Shown here: positions 17,267 through 26,198 of the stretch, piece by piece
How positions within the stretch are numbered: position 1 is the first letter of the stretch
Layout: each line of letters begins with the position of its first letter
Assembly: GCA_028282785.1 (NCBI GenBank)
Contig: JANQHE010000038.1
Location: 62,001-126,000, forward strand
Length of the DNA: 64,000 bases
Origin: Bacteroidales bacterium
GTDB taxonomy: Bacteria; Bacteroidota; Bacteroidia; Bacteroidales; UBA12077
Reading direction: 5' to 3'
Position numbers and translations under genes: made by a program
Notes under the pieces: model-generated
Seen by the model: only the letters and a program-made list of their open reading frames with translations
The model's database searches: none
Told to the model about the DNA's origin: nothing

Positions 17267-18306
17267 CTTAAACTTATAAATAATTTTACAATAAACTTAC
17301 CTCCTTCGCTACTTGTAGTTAAAACATACCTGTCAGGATACTCTAACTGCAAACGCCTCTTAATATTACTTAATCCGAAACCGGATTTCTCATCTTCTCT
17401 CCTCGATTTTATGATATCGTTCTCAACACGTAAATGCAAAGAATCTCTTTTAATGTCAAGGTTTATATTAATATTACATTCGGTACTTGCATCGGTTCCG
17501 TGTTTAAAAGCATTTTCAATGAACGGAATAAGTAACAAAGGCTGAATTTTAATTCCATTAGGTTCTCCATCTACAGTAAAGTCAACTTTTACGTTATCAA
17601 ACAGCCTCAACTTTTGTAAATCGATAAAAGTATTGATATAATCCAGCTCACTGGACAAAGTTACAAATTCCTGCTTTGACTCGTCAAGCATATAACGCAT
17701 CATTTGTGAGAGCTTTACAATTGCCGGTGCAGTTTTATCCGATTTATTATTGGCCAGTGAATAAATTCCATTTAGTGTATTAAACAAAAAGTGTGGATTT
17801 ACCTGTGATTTTAACAGTGATAGTTCCGAATTCATCTTTTCATGCACCATTTCTTTTTGTTTAGATTGGTCCTCGAACCACTTTTGTGCTACTTTAATAC
17901 TGGTACTTAATGCCAGGATAAATATAGACATAAAAAATGCTATCGGAGGCCCTTTTTTGAATAATGCAGCCTTACGGCCTATATCAAACAGGTTATTATA
18001 TATATTTTCCAAAATAACAACGCAAATCAATGTTAGGAATAAAGCCACCACAAATCGGCCGATCCTCTTAGTGAAAAGGAACCGGGGTATATACAGTAAT
18101 GAATTTAAATAATATAAAATTATCATCACTGACCAGCTAAATATAAAACGGGCCGCCAGATTTTCAGGGACAAAGCCGGAGGGCTTTGGGGGCCTGTCAT
18201 TAATAGATGCCTGGAAAGAAAGGATTTGCAATACTAAGAATGTAGTCCAAACCAGTATATGAAGCAGGATGGTGAAGTATTTAGTTTCGATAAAACTTTT
18301 TTTCAT
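17263..18306 (-). CDS. LytS/YehU-type sensor histidine kinase
   Basis: A 347-residue membrane kinase with about four transmembrane helices (about 12-30, 53-75, 85-103 and 120-140), a short coiled linker, and a His_kinase domain. The phospho-acceptor histidine lies in SQVNPHFLFNTLNGIYSLAN (H172). The ATP-binding half shows the N box (LIPFIENAFKHG) and the G box (SGFGLSNIKRRL). It has no extracytoplasmic domain, so the signal may be sensed in or near the membrane. It is the first gene of the pair with the LytTR regulator. A TAnnTTTG box lies directly before its ATG. Confidence 0.92.
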   Translation of the reverse strand: MKKSFIETKYFTILLHILVWTTFLVLQILSFQASINDRPPKPSGFVPENLAARFIFSWSVMIILYYLNSLLYIPRFLFTKRIGRFVVALFLTLICVVILENIYNNLFDIGRKAALFKKGPPIAFFMSIFILALSTSIKVAQKWFEDQSKQKEMVHEKMNSELSLLKSQVNPHFLFNTLNGIYSLANNKSDKTAPAIVKLSQMMRYMLDESKQEFVTLSSELDYINTFIDLQKLRLFDNVKVDFTVDGEPNGIKIQPLLLIPFIENAFKHGTDASTECNININLDIKRDSLHLRVENDIIKSRREDEKSGFGLSNIKRRLQLEYPDRYVLTTSSEGGKFIVKLFISLR

Positions 18307-18320
18307 AAAGCTTTTTTTAA

Positions 18321-18328
18321 CAAAGGTA
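18321..18328 (-). promoter_or_regulatory. -7 box for the histidine kinase/LytTR operon
   Basis: On the minus strand it reads TACCTTTG, matching TAnnTTTG. It lies 15 bases from the kinase ATG, implying a very short leader. Confidence 0.45.
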
Positions 18329-18385
18329 GCATCCTTAAATATGATCAGATTATAAAATATAGATATGCAGATAAAAGAAAGACTA

Positions 18386-18417
18386 ATGATTTGTTTTTAT
18401 CGATAAACAAAAATCAT
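18386..18417 (-). terminator. 32-base imperfect palindrome over the stop of the LVIVD gene
   Basis: The stretch centred on TTATCGATAA is a near-perfect palindrome with ATGATTT and AAATCAT at its ends. It overlaps the TGA of the LVIVD-repeat gene and lies about 60 bases before the histidine kinase promoter. It could end transcription of the upstream operon, although no strong T-run follows; an operator is possible. Confidence 0.4.
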
Positions 18418-19418
18418 TCTACCTGAAAAATCACAAATCCATAATCTTTATTTCCGCTACCATATAATGCAAACAACTTATTATCATGCATTTTTAAGCT
18501 CACAAACTCCTTACCTTTATCGAGATGTTCGAATACTTTCTCCGGTTTATCGGGCTCTGTTATATCAAAAATCTCGATATATTTTCCACTTGCTACGTAT
18601 AAGTAATTATTATCGATAAGTAATTCCGTAGCCTTACCTTCAGTTTTTATATTATTTATTTCAAGCGGATACAATGGTAATCCCATGCTTAAAACCGAAA
18701 GTCCTTTAAAATCGTTTGCCAGGTATGCAGTTTTATTTTGCACCAATATCTTATTTGCATCATTGTCAGTCAAATGCGATTTGGGAAATTCAGCTTGTTT
18801 AAATGTAGTGAATGGTTCCTGAAATTTAAAGATCCTTAACCCTCGAATACCACCGGAAATAACTACATACGGAGGAAGTATCTGAATATTTTTAACCGTA
18901 AATCCGCGAACATTATTTCGTGATACCATTTTAGTATTATTAAGTTCGGTAATATCCACGATCTCCAAACCCATATCATAATAACCTAAAAAGGCATAGT
19001 TTTCGTAAATTTCAGAACAAACAACATCTTCGTGCCGGTAATATCCTCCAATAACAAATGGCATATTAGGATCATTAATATCAAGGATTTTCAAACCCAA
19101 AGGTCCATAAGATAAATAAGCTAAACCATCAATAACTTTTATATGGTGAGCAAATCCGTAAGTTTTATTACCCTTTGATCGTTTTTCATATTCAATATAT
19201 TGCGATAACTCATAAATATTGTCCGCATCCTTTATGTTTAATAAGCGTAATCCTTGCTCGCCCAACGGAAGAAAAAGAACTGTGTCTTCAATATCGAAAT
19301 TTGTTAAAGTAATATCCTTTAAGGTTGCCGAATATTCATGGACCGGATATATATTTTGTGATCTTACACCAGAGTTAATGGTAAATGCAATGATGAATAA
19401 AAAAAGCAATCTTTTCAT
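18414..19418 (-). CDS. Exported LVIVD-repeat beta-propeller protein
   Basis: A 334-residue secreted protein. I start at the ATG at 19418, which gives a clean signal peptide (MKRLLFLFIIAFTINS, cut near VRSQ); an in-frame ATG 33 bases upstream would put extra polar residues before it. The body is built of LVIVD-type repeats, each with an AYLSYGPLGLKILDINDP-like core, such as GLEIVDITELN and YIEIFDITEPDKPEKV, which form a beta-propeller. The function of this family is unknown; it may bind proteins or glycans in the periplasm or at the cell surface. It follows the RlmI-type gene by 36 bases and is probably the last gene of that operon. Confidence 0.8.
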   Translation of the reverse strand: MKRLLFLFIIAFTINSGVRSQNIYPVHEYSATLKDITLTNFDIEDTVLFLPLGEQGLRLLNIKDADNIYELSQYIEYEKRSKGNKTYGFAHHIKVIDGLAYLSYGPLGLKILDINDPNMPFVIGGYYRHEDVVCSEIYENYAFLGYYDMGLEIVDITELNNTKMVSRNNVRGFTVKNIQILPPYVVISGGIRGLRIFKFQEPFTTFKQAEFPKSHLTDNDANKILVQNKTAYLANDFKGLSVLSMGLPLYPLEINNIKTEGKATELLIDNNYLYVASGKYIEIFDITEPDKPEKVFEHLDKGKEFVSLKMHDNKLFALYGSGNKDYGFVIFQVE

Positions 19419-19454
19419 TTTTGTATTTTTTAGCGTGTTATAAAATAACATATT

Positions 19455-20639
19455 CTATTCTACATACACAACCAATCCTTTTAAATATTCGCTCTCCGGA
19501 TGATAAATATTTACGGGATGATCAACAGGCTGACTTAACTGGTGTAGTATCCTTATATTTCTTCCTGTATTTGCCGCAGCAGTAAAAACTGTTTTCCTGA
19601 AATTTTCTTTACTAACTACCTGCGAACATGAAAAGGTAAAAAGCAGTCCTCCGGATTTTATTTGTTCAAGGGCCTTTATATTTAACCTTTTGTAACCTTG
19701 TAATGCATTGTGCAAAACATTATGATGTTTAGCAAATGCCGGTGGGTCAAGAATAATTAAATCGTATTTATTGCCTATATCATTTAAAAACTCAAAGGCA
19801 TCCACAGCAAAAGCTTCATGACGACTGGTATCTTCAAAATTCAATTCCATGTTTTCATTAGTCAGGTCGATTGCTTTTTTAGAGCTATCAACCGAATGTA
19901 CTGATTTTGCCCCGCCTTGCATCGCATAAACCGAGAATCCCCCGGTATAGCCAAAAACATTAAGTACAGTCTGGTCTTTAGAATATTCGGATACCAACTT
20001 TCTATTCTCACGCTGATCGATAAAGAATCCGGTCTTTTGTCCTTCTTCCCAGTTAATTTTGAATTTGTTACCATATTCCAGAACAACGCTTTCGCCAGAT
20101 GAACCATAAATATATCCGTTTTTAGCTTCTACTTCCGATTTAAAAGGAATTGTAGATTCACTTTTATCGTAAATTGCTTTTAAATTATCGCCATATATTT
20201 CTTTTATTGCTTCAATAATGGCTTCCCTGTTTAAGTACATTCCAATGGAATGCATCTGAAGTACTGCTGTTCCGTTATAATAATCAATGATTAATCCCGG
20301 CAATCCGTCACCTTCCGCGTGTACTAAGCGATATACATTATTATTTTTATTTTCTGCCAATCCAAAATTCTTTCTCAAATTATAAGCTTTTGAGATTTTA
20401 TCTTTCCAAAACCCTGCATCAATTTCTTTGTCTTTAAAAGTAAGAATACGGACAGCTATTGATCCTATCTGGTAATGCCCTAAAGCAAGGAACTCATCTT
20501 TATTATCGGTAACCATTACTAAATCACCTTCGTTTACGTTACCTATAATTTTCTTGATAGCTCCTGAAAAAATCCAAGGATGATATCTCCTAACCGACTG
20601 ATCCTTACCTGATTTTAATATTACTTTTGGATAATTCAT
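19455..20639 (-). CDS. rlmI: RlmI-like 23S rRNA (cytosine-C5) methyltransferase
   Basis: A 394-residue class I rRNA methyltransferase. RlmI of E. coli methylates C1962 of 23S rRNA. The N-terminal PUA domain (about 1-75) opens with YPKVILKSGKDQSVRRYHPW; the central part carries GLPGLIIDYYNG. The SAM fold has VLNVFGYTGGFSVYAMQGGA (motif I), HSVDSSKKAIDL and the catalytic-site block LIILDPPAFAKHHN. The cysteine in FTFSCSQVV is the expected catalytic residue. It is one base downstream of the exonuclease gene and 36 bases upstream of the LVIVD gene, so it belongs to the same operon. Confidence 0.9.
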   Translation of the reverse strand: MNYPKVILKSGKDQSVRRYHPWIFSGAIKKIIGNVNEGDLVMVTDNKDEFLALGHYQIGSIAVRILTFKDKEIDAGFWKDKISKAYNLRKNFGLAENKNNNVYRLVHAEGDGLPGLIIDYYNGTAVLQMHSIGMYLNREAIIEAIKEIYGDNLKAIYDKSESTIPFKSEVEAKNGYIYGSSGESVVLEYGNKFKINWEEGQKTGFFIDQRENRKLVSEYSKDQTVLNVFGYTGGFSVYAMQGGAKSVHSVDSSKKAIDLTNENMELNFEDTSRHEAFAVDAFEFLNDIGNKYDLIILDPPAFAKHHNVLHNALQGYKRLNIKALEQIKSGGLLFTFSCSQVVSKENFRKTVFTAAANTGRNIRILHQLSQPVDHPVNIYHPESEYLKGLVVYVE

Positions 20640-20640
20640 A

Positions 20641-21216
20641 TTATACTTTGTGATTTAGGTTCTTATAAATTTGTAAACAAGCCCATGCATCGGTTGCAGC
20701 ATAAATTTGTTGTCTTTCGCTAAGCTCTTCTCTCTCCCAATTTGTTACTTGTTGTGATTTGGATATTCTTTGATTTAACACGATCGCCGTAATCTTTTTT
20801 AAGCTTCTTGCTTCGATCCCAAAATCTCCCACATAATCCTGTAAATCAAGAAAAGCATTTGGTTCAAATTTGGTTATATCTCTTAATATTTTAATATCAT
20901 CTTTAATTGCCAGGCCAATCTTTTGAATATTTTCATCTGCTAAAATATTTGCAATTTCCTGTGGTAAACCTATTTTATTTATTCTTATCAGGAATGCTTG
21001 ATTTGATGATGTTAGTTGCAATAAAGAAACCGGATTAACCTTTCCTTTTTTAAAGGATGGGCGAGTTTCAGTATCAAAGCCCAATATTTTTTGCTCCTGT
21101 ATTAACGGTAAAAAATAATCTAATTTGTCAAAAGTATCTATTATAAATATTCCTCCGTTAAACTGATAAAGTGGTAATTCGTTTATTTCTTCATTAGACA
21201 AGTTTTCTGCAAACAT
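20641..21216 (-). CDS. RNase D-like 3'-5' exonuclease
   Basis: A 191-residue single-domain exonuclease of the DEDDy family. The metal-binding residues are in place: D and E in LGFDTETRPSF, the middle aspartate in IGLAIKDDIKIL, and the tyrosine and aspartate in QIYAATDAWACLQIY. Family members degrade or trim RNA or DNA 3' ends. Without the HRDC domains of full RNase D it is the compact form common in Bacteroidota. It abuts the DUF5063 gene (no gap) and the RlmI-type gene (1-base gap). The precise substrate is unknown. Confidence 0.88.
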   Translation of the reverse strand: MFAENLSNEEINELPLYQFNGGIFIIDTFDKLDYFLPLIQEQKILGFDTETRPSFKKGKVNPVSLLQLTSSNQAFLIRINKIGLPQEIANILADENIQKIGLAIKDDIKILRDITKFEPNAFLDLQDYVGDFGIEARSLKKITAIVLNQRISKSQQVTNWEREELSERQQIYAATDAWACLQIYKNLNHKV

Positions 21217-21852
21217 TTACTCCTCTCCTTTTCTAAATTCGTCCTGACGTTTTGAAATGATCCATTTTGATGTATCAACATGATCCTCTGAGTCCTCCTC
21301 ATTTGTTTCGGATTCTTCTTCATCCAGATTATCTCCGCTAAACAATACCCTGTGTATTGCATTTAATGCATTTAATAATTTTTGCCCCCAGAATTCTTCA
21401 AAATTTAACTGGCACTCCCATAAGGCATCATTCATCATTTCTTCGGTTCCAATATTAAACAGTGTAATAAAATTCTTTAAGTCCTGGTAAATATCTGCCA
21501 GGTTATCGGAAACAGATGCCGTACTTTGCTCAACTTGTTCATGAGTTAAAGGATCAAACACTTCGCGGTATTCGTCATGAAATCCTAATTTCTTTTTAAC
21601 AGATTGATGAATATAATCCCAGTTTTCTTCGGTTACAAATTTCTCGTTTTCATCATCGAAAATAGATTCGAATTTTGGTAAAAGCGACATTTTTAAATAA
21701 ACCATAGGTAATAATTTTCTTGCTTTATCCAAAAAATCTACTTTCGAAAACCGGATTGTATTTTCAGCAAACATGCAATACTCTCCTGCAACTGCTACAA
21801 AATCAGCAACATTTTGCGAATTAACCTGCTCAACATTAAAATCTTCGTTCAT
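21217..21852 (-). CDS. DUF5063 domain-containing protein
   Basis: A 211-residue soluble acidic protein, mostly helical. The opening (VADFVAVAGEYCMFAEN) and the LLPMVYLKMSLLPKFE segment match what I recall of DUF5063, a Bacteroidota-specific family of unknown function. The C-terminus has an acidic stretch (DEEESETNEEDSEDHVD). It is the first gene of the operon with the exonuclease, RlmI-type methyltransferase and LVIVD protein, and its stop touches the exonuclease start. The context hints at RNA metabolism, but I would not name a function. Confidence 0.78.
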   Translation of the reverse strand: MNEDFNVEQVNSQNVADFVAVAGEYCMFAENTIRFSKVDFLDKARKLLPMVYLKMSLLPKFESIFDDENEKFVTEENWDYIHQSVKKKLGFHDEYREVFDPLTHEQVEQSTASVSDNLADIYQDLKNFITLFNIGTEEMMNDALWECQLNFEEFWGQKLLNALNAIHRVLFSGDNLDEEESETNEEDSEDHVDTSKWIISKRQDEFRKGEE

Positions 21853-21872
21853 ACTTTTTTTATAAAACAGCG

Positions 21873-21880
21873 CAAAGTTA
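21873..21880 (-). promoter_or_regulatory. -7 box for the DUF5063-exonuclease-rlmI operon
   Basis: On the minus strand it reads TAACTTTG, a full match to TAnnTTTG, 21 bases upstream of the DUF5063 gene ATG. Confidence 0.5.
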
Positions 21881-21990
21881 TAAAAGATATTTTATTTAAT
21901 TCATGTTTGGGCTTTGTATCCTATTTCGGTTTTTGATTACAAGTTTAAGATTTCAGGTTCCATTTAACTTTATCCTGCTAACAGCTATTA

Positions 21991-22140
21991 TTTATCCACT
22001 AAATCATCAATTAACTTTTTAGCAAAATACCATAATCCACTCTATGCATCTACCCTTACACATCCACCAATTTACAAATTCTCCTAATTACTAATCCATC
22101 TTTGTCGATAAATCTATTTTATTAATCCACATTAAATCAC
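21991..22140. repeat. Degenerate low-complexity intergenic repeat
   Basis: Most of the 357-base gap between two divergent transcripts is made of imperfect words such as AATCCAC, ATCCACCAATTTAC (22062-22075) and CTAATTACTAATCCATC. The 14-base word at 22062 is the exact reverse complement of 744-757. No gene was seen here. Confidence 0.45.
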
Positions 22141-22209
22141 TGTAAGTATATCTTATTTTATTTAGTGAGTTTATCATGTAAAATTTGCTGAAAATTAATA
22201 GTAAAAATT

Positions 22210-22575
22210 ATGAAAGCAATTAACACAACATTAATTCTCAGTATCTTAATACTCAATCTTATATCTATAAAGAGTTCCAGTGCCCAGGAATCATATCAGG
22301 AAAAAGCAAAAGAAATGACTGATAAGTTAAAAGAAGAATTAACTCTTAGTGAAGATCAATACGATTCCGTGCTTGTAATTAATGAAAAATATATTCAAAA
22401 ATTTGAAGAATTACGTGGTGAAGAACAAGGTAAGCCGGACCCGAGTAAAAGAGAAGAGTTTATGAAGTCAAAAGAGGAATGGGACAATGAACTTAAACAA
22501 GTCCTTTCTGAAGATCAATTCAAAAAATACCGGGAATTTAAGCAAAAGAACAGAAGAAAAATGATGAGAGGATAA
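22210..22575 (+). CDS. Small exported helical protein, Spy/CpxP-like
   Basis: A 121-residue protein with a signal peptide (1-25, ending SSSAQ). The mature part is highly charged and helical, with repeated LT/LS-x-D/E-Q motifs: LTLSEDQYDSVLVI and LSEDQFKKYREF. These resemble the LTXXQ motif of periplasmic Spy/CpxP-like proteins, which act as chaperones or stress and metal sensors. The similarity is weak, so the function is inference. It lies 11 bases upstream of a lipoprotein gene and, further on, a TolC-MacA-ABC efflux operon on the same strand, suggesting an envelope role. Confidence 0.68.
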   Translation: MKAINTTLILSILILNLISIKSSSAQESYQEKAKEMTDKLKEELTLSEDQYDSVLVINEKYIQKFEELRGEEQGKPDPSKREEFMKSKEEWDNELKQVLSEDQFKKYREFKQKNRRKMMRG

Positions 22576-22586
22576 AATTAGCAGAT

Positions 22587-23375
22587 ATGAAACTTAAGAT
22601 TCAGTATATAATTATTTTAATCGGTTTGATTGGGTCGGGCTGTAGTTCGTATGAGTCTGCTTATCAAAGCACACCATTAACAATTGACGGATCCTCATCT
22701 GATTGGAAAGCGACCTTAGACACAAAGAAAAGTCAGGATATCTCATACGGTGTATCCAACGATTCTGAAAATCTATATTTAAGACTACATATAATTGATC
22801 AGGCAATTCAAATGAAGATCTTAACTGCCGGATTAACCATTTGGATTGACACCACAGCAAAAAGTAAGAAAGAATTAGGAATAAATTGCCCCTTACAAAA
22901 AGCACCTCCTAAAATGGATAAAAATTCAATGGTATCCATGCAAGATAAACCTAAATGGAACAAAAATCAGCTACTTGAAGCAGAGTTTATTGGATTTGAA
23001 GAGGCCGACCAGGTTTATTTTATATCTAATAATCCATTCGGTGTGGAGATTTCTATGGATCAAGATGAATTCAGAGCAATGTATTATGAACTGAAAGTTC
23101 CGTTTTCATCAATTAATCTTAATACCGATAACATAATTAGTATTGGATTAGAAACCGGATCAATTGATCTACCCGGCACCGAAAATATGCAAACAGGAAT
23201 GAGACCGTCGGGCGGTATGGGAGGTAAATCCGGAGGAATGGGCGGTGGCAGACCCGTTGCTATGGGAGGGAAACCTGGCAAAATGAATAGTCAAAGGCCC
23301 AATATGGAGACCATGGATAATCTTAAAACTCCCACTAAATTTTGGATTAAAAATATTCAGTTGGCAAATAATTAA
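22587..23375 (+). CDS. Lipoprotein with sugar-binding-like beta domain and Met/Gly-rich tail
   Basis: A 262-residue lipoprotein; the lipobox is LIGSGC (signal 1-18). The first half (LTIDGSSSDWKATLDTKK, then SYGVSNDSENLYLRLHI) looks like the CBM9/DOMON-type beta-sandwich seen in many Bacteroidota lipoproteins. Near residues 200-240 there is a run of Gly-Gly-Met and Met-Gly-Gly units, for example GGMGGKSGGMGGG. Methionine-rich stretches can bind Cu(I) or Ag(I), but this is not shown. It is 11 bases downstream of the Spy-like gene and 133 bases upstream of the efflux operon. No exact function can be given. Confidence 0.7.
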   Translation: MKLKIQYIIILIGLIGSGCSSYESAYQSTPLTIDGSSSDWKATLDTKKSQDISYGVSNDSENLYLRLHIIDQAIQMKILTAGLTIWIDTTAKSKKELGINCPLQKAPPKMDKNSMVSMQDKPKWNKNQLLEAEFIGFEEADQVYFISNNPFGVEISMDQDEFRAMYYELKVPFSSINLNTDNIISIGLETGSIDLPGTENMQTGMRPSGGMGGKSGGMGGGRPVAMGGKPGKMNSQRPNMETMDNLKTPTKFWIKNIQLANN

Positions 23376-23508
23376 TTCTTATCCAAAATGAAATTTCCGT
23401 TTTTCGATATAAAAAGCAAATTCGTCTTAATAAACTTTAGATTAATCTATTTGATTATTTGCAATAATTAATGATGTGTAATATTGATCCTGATTTAAAA
23501 TCACCGGA

Positions 23509-24912
23509 ATGAAAAGATTGGTTATATATATTATCCTTTTTACTGTTTATTCATTTAGCTTAAGTGCCCAAACTAAAACATGGACCTTAAACCAATGTAT
23601 TGAATATGCACTTGAAAATAATGTCCAGATCAAGCAGAACAAACTTACAAACGAACTTAATAAAATAGATATAAAACAATTAAAGGCTAACAGAATTCCT
23701 TCGGTGAATGCCAGCGATAATCAAAGTTTTAACCGGGGAAGTAATAACCAGGATAATTTCTACAATACAAACACATTTTCAATTAATTCAAGTGTGACTC
23801 TTTACAATGGACTTCAAAATAACAACTCCATTAAGCAGGCACAACTTAATTATAAAGCAGGAGAATATTCAGTTGAAGAAACGGTTAACAGCATAAGCCT
23901 TTCAATAGCTAATGCCTATTTGGAAATTATTTTTTATTCCGAGCAAATTAAAATTTCAAATAATCAATACGAATCAACCAAACAACAATTATTAAACATT
24001 AAAAATAAAGTTGATGCCGGAATGTTGCCAATAAGCAATTATCTGCAAATAGAAGCTCAGCTTTATAGTGAAGAACTAACCATTACAAATACCGAAAATC
24101 AGTTAAGGATAGCCAAGCTTAACTTAATGCAACTAATGGAGCTACCTGTTAACAATAATTTTAACATTGATATCCCGGAATTAAAGGTTGAAGAACATTA
24201 TAAAAACCTGAACCAGTCCATTGATAATATATATCAACTTGCATTAAATACAAGACCGGAAATTCAGAGTGCCATTTTAAATGAACAAAGCTTTGAGCTG
24301 GGTATAAAAATTGCAAAAGCTCAACAGCTTCCAAAATTAACATTAAATGCAAGTATTGGTACCCAGTATTCAAGTTTAAGCGAACAACTTAATTATGGTG
24401 ATATGGAATCGGTTACAGTTGGTTACCTCGAAAGTGATCCGGGTGAAAATGTACTTTTCGATCAACCTTCGATGTATTATAGCAACTATCCCTTCTTTGA
24501 TCAATATAATGATAACCTATACGAAAGCATTAGCTTAAATCTATCAATACCAATATTTAATAATTATCAGGCAAAATCTTCCATAGAAAGATCTAAAATC
24601 AATCATCAGAGTTCTCAGCTTGAGCTAATAAATACACAGAATAATTTAAGAAAGACAATAGAACAGGCCTATACTGATTTGCTTTCTGCAAAAAAAGAAT
24701 ATGATGCAAATGTAAAACAGTTGGCATCTTATCAAAGATCTTATGATGATGCCACTACGAAATTTAAGGCGGGCCTACTTAATTCTGTTGATTATTTAAT
24801 CGAAAAAACGAATTTGATCAATGCTGAAAACAGCTTGTTACAATCCAAATACAATCTCATTTTTAAAAATATGATTATTGAACATTACCAAGGCAATCCA
24901 TTAACGTTATAG
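23509..24912 (+). CDS. TolC-family outer-membrane efflux channel
   Basis: A 467-residue outer-membrane factor. A signal peptide (1-20, ending LSAQ) precedes the typical start WTLNQCIEYALENNVQIKQN. The two-fold helical repeat is seen in the paired segments around residues 40-230 and 250-460, each with alternating long helices and beta strands (SINSSVTLYNGLQNN; SLNLSIPIFNNYQAKSSIE). It would form the trimeric channel of a tripartite pump. The adaptor gene starts 2 bases after its stop, followed by the ABC ATPase and permease. The substrate is unknown. Confidence 0.9.
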   Translation: MKRLVIYIILFTVYSFSLSAQTKTWTLNQCIEYALENNVQIKQNKLTNELNKIDIKQLKANRIPSVNASDNQSFNRGSNNQDNFYNTNTFSINSSVTLYNGLQNNNSIKQAQLNYKAGEYSVEETVNSISLSIANAYLEIIFYSEQIKISNNQYESTKQQLLNIKNKVDAGMLPISNYLQIEAQLYSEELTITNTENQLRIAKLNLMQLMELPVNNNFNIDIPELKVEEHYKNLNQSIDNIYQLALNTRPEIQSAILNEQSFELGIKIAKAQQLPKLTLNASIGTQYSSLSEQLNYGDMESVTVGYLESDPGENVLFDQPSMYYSNYPFFDQYNDNLYESISLNLSIPIFNNYQAKSSIERSKINHQSSQLELINTQNNLRKTIEQAYTDLLSAKKEYDANVKQLASYQRSYDDATTKFKAGLLNSVDYLIEKTNLINAENSLLQSKYNLIFKNMIIEHYQGNPLTL

Positions 24913-24914
24913 AA

Positions 24915-26198
24915 ATGAAAAAAATATACTATATCATCATTATATTAATAGTCCTTGTTTCCATATATGCCTATGTACGTATCGGGAGTAATAAGGAAGT
25001 ATTAAGTTTTGAAACAACAGTAATTGAAAAAGGGAATATTAGTTCAATTATTACAGCAACCGGTTCTTTGGAAGCAATTACAACAGTTGAGGTAGGAACC
25101 CAGGTATCCGGAATAATCCAAAACATATTTGTTGACTTTAACTCAGAAGTAAAGAGTGGTCAAACTATTGCTATTCTCGATACTACAATGTTACACTCCT
25201 CTTTACTAAGTGCAAAGGCAGATCTACAGCAACGAAAAGCAAACTTGGATTACTATAAAAAGAATTATGAAAGAGTAAAGCTATTGTATGAATCCAAAAC
25301 CGTTGCTGAATCTGAATACGACCAGGCAGAATGGAACTATGAAACCGCAAAAGCTAATTACAATGCTTCATTGGCTAGCCTGGAAAAAGCCCAGATCAAT
25401 TTGAATTACGCTACCATTGTGTCTCCGATAAATGGAGTTATTGTATCGCGAAGTGTAGATGAAGGACAAACAGTAGCGGCAAGCTTTAATACTCCAACAC
25501 TATTTTCCATTGCACAAGACCTAACTAAAATGCAGGTTGTTGCAAGTATTGACGAAGCTGATATTGGACAGGTTAAGGAAGGTAACAAAGTAATGTTTAC
25601 TGTTGATGCATTCCCTGATGATGAGTTTGAAGGTAAAGTAATTCAAATAAGATTAGAGCCTACCATATCGCAGAATGTGGTAACCTATAATGTATTAATT
25701 GATGCTCCAAATCCTGATTTAAAACTGATGCCGGGAATGACGGCAAGTTTAAACATTATGGTAGCACAAGAAAATGATGTTCTAAAAATTGAAAGTAAAG
25801 CATTAAGATATTCTCCTTCACAAGATGTATTAATGGAAATGCGAAAATTAATGATGGCAAACCGAAATAAGAAAGGTGCTCCGGCGTCTAAGCCAGGTGG
25901 AGTATCAAGAAAACAAATGCCACCGGGAGAGATGAAGACCGGAGGAACGAAAGGAATGTTTTCCCGTAATTTAAGAGATGGTGAAGCATTGGTTTGGGTT
26001 AAAACCGAAGAATTGATCAGGCCCAAAAGAATAAAAACAGGTTTGTCAGACGGAAGTTATACAACAATTTTAGAAGGGCTTGAAGAAGGTGAAGTAATTG
26101 TTACCGGTGAAACTACGAAGAACAAGAAAGAACAAGGCGAAGAACAGGACAAAGAACAAAAAAGTCCATTTATGCCTAGCAAGCCACCAAAAAGATAA
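24915..26198 (+). CDS. MacA-like periplasmic adaptor (HlyD/RND family)
   Basis: A 427-residue membrane-fusion protein with an N-terminal anchor (4-21), a split lipoyl domain (TGSLEAITTVEVGTQVSG, later INGVIVSRSVDEGQTV), a helical hairpin (about 95-160), a beta-barrel domain and a membrane-proximal domain. An insertion at about 300-345 is rich in Met, Gly, Lys and Pro (KQMPPGEMKTGG), and the tail is charged (KEQGEEQDKEQK). It would connect the TolC-like channel to the ABC permease, as MacA does for MacB. Its last stop base is the first base of the ATPase ATG. Confidence 0.88.
   Translation: MKKIYYIIIILIVLVSIYAYVRIGSNKEVLSFETTVIEKGNISSIITATGSLEAITTVEVGTQVSGIIQNIFVDFNSEVKSGQTIAILDTTMLHSSLLSAKADLQQRKANLDYYKKNYERVKLLYESKTVAESEYDQAEWNYETAKANYNASLASLEKAQINLNYATIVSPINGVIVSRSVDEGQTVAASFNTPTLFSIAQDLTKMQVVASIDEADIGQVKEGNKVMFTVDAFPDDEFEGKVIQIRLEPTISQNVVTYNVLIDAPNPDLKLMPGMTASLNIMVAQENDVLKIESKALRYSPSQDVLMEMRKLMMANRNKKGAPASKPGGVSRKQMPPGEMKTGGTKGMFSRNLRDGEALVWVKTEELIRPKRIKTGLSDGSYTTILEGLEEGEVIVTGETTKNKKEQGEEQDKEQKSPFMPSKPPKR

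Noticed and set aside
19862-20107. Long frames on either strand inside the rlmI gene
   Set aside because: They lie completely within a well-supported gene and have no recognisable motif.
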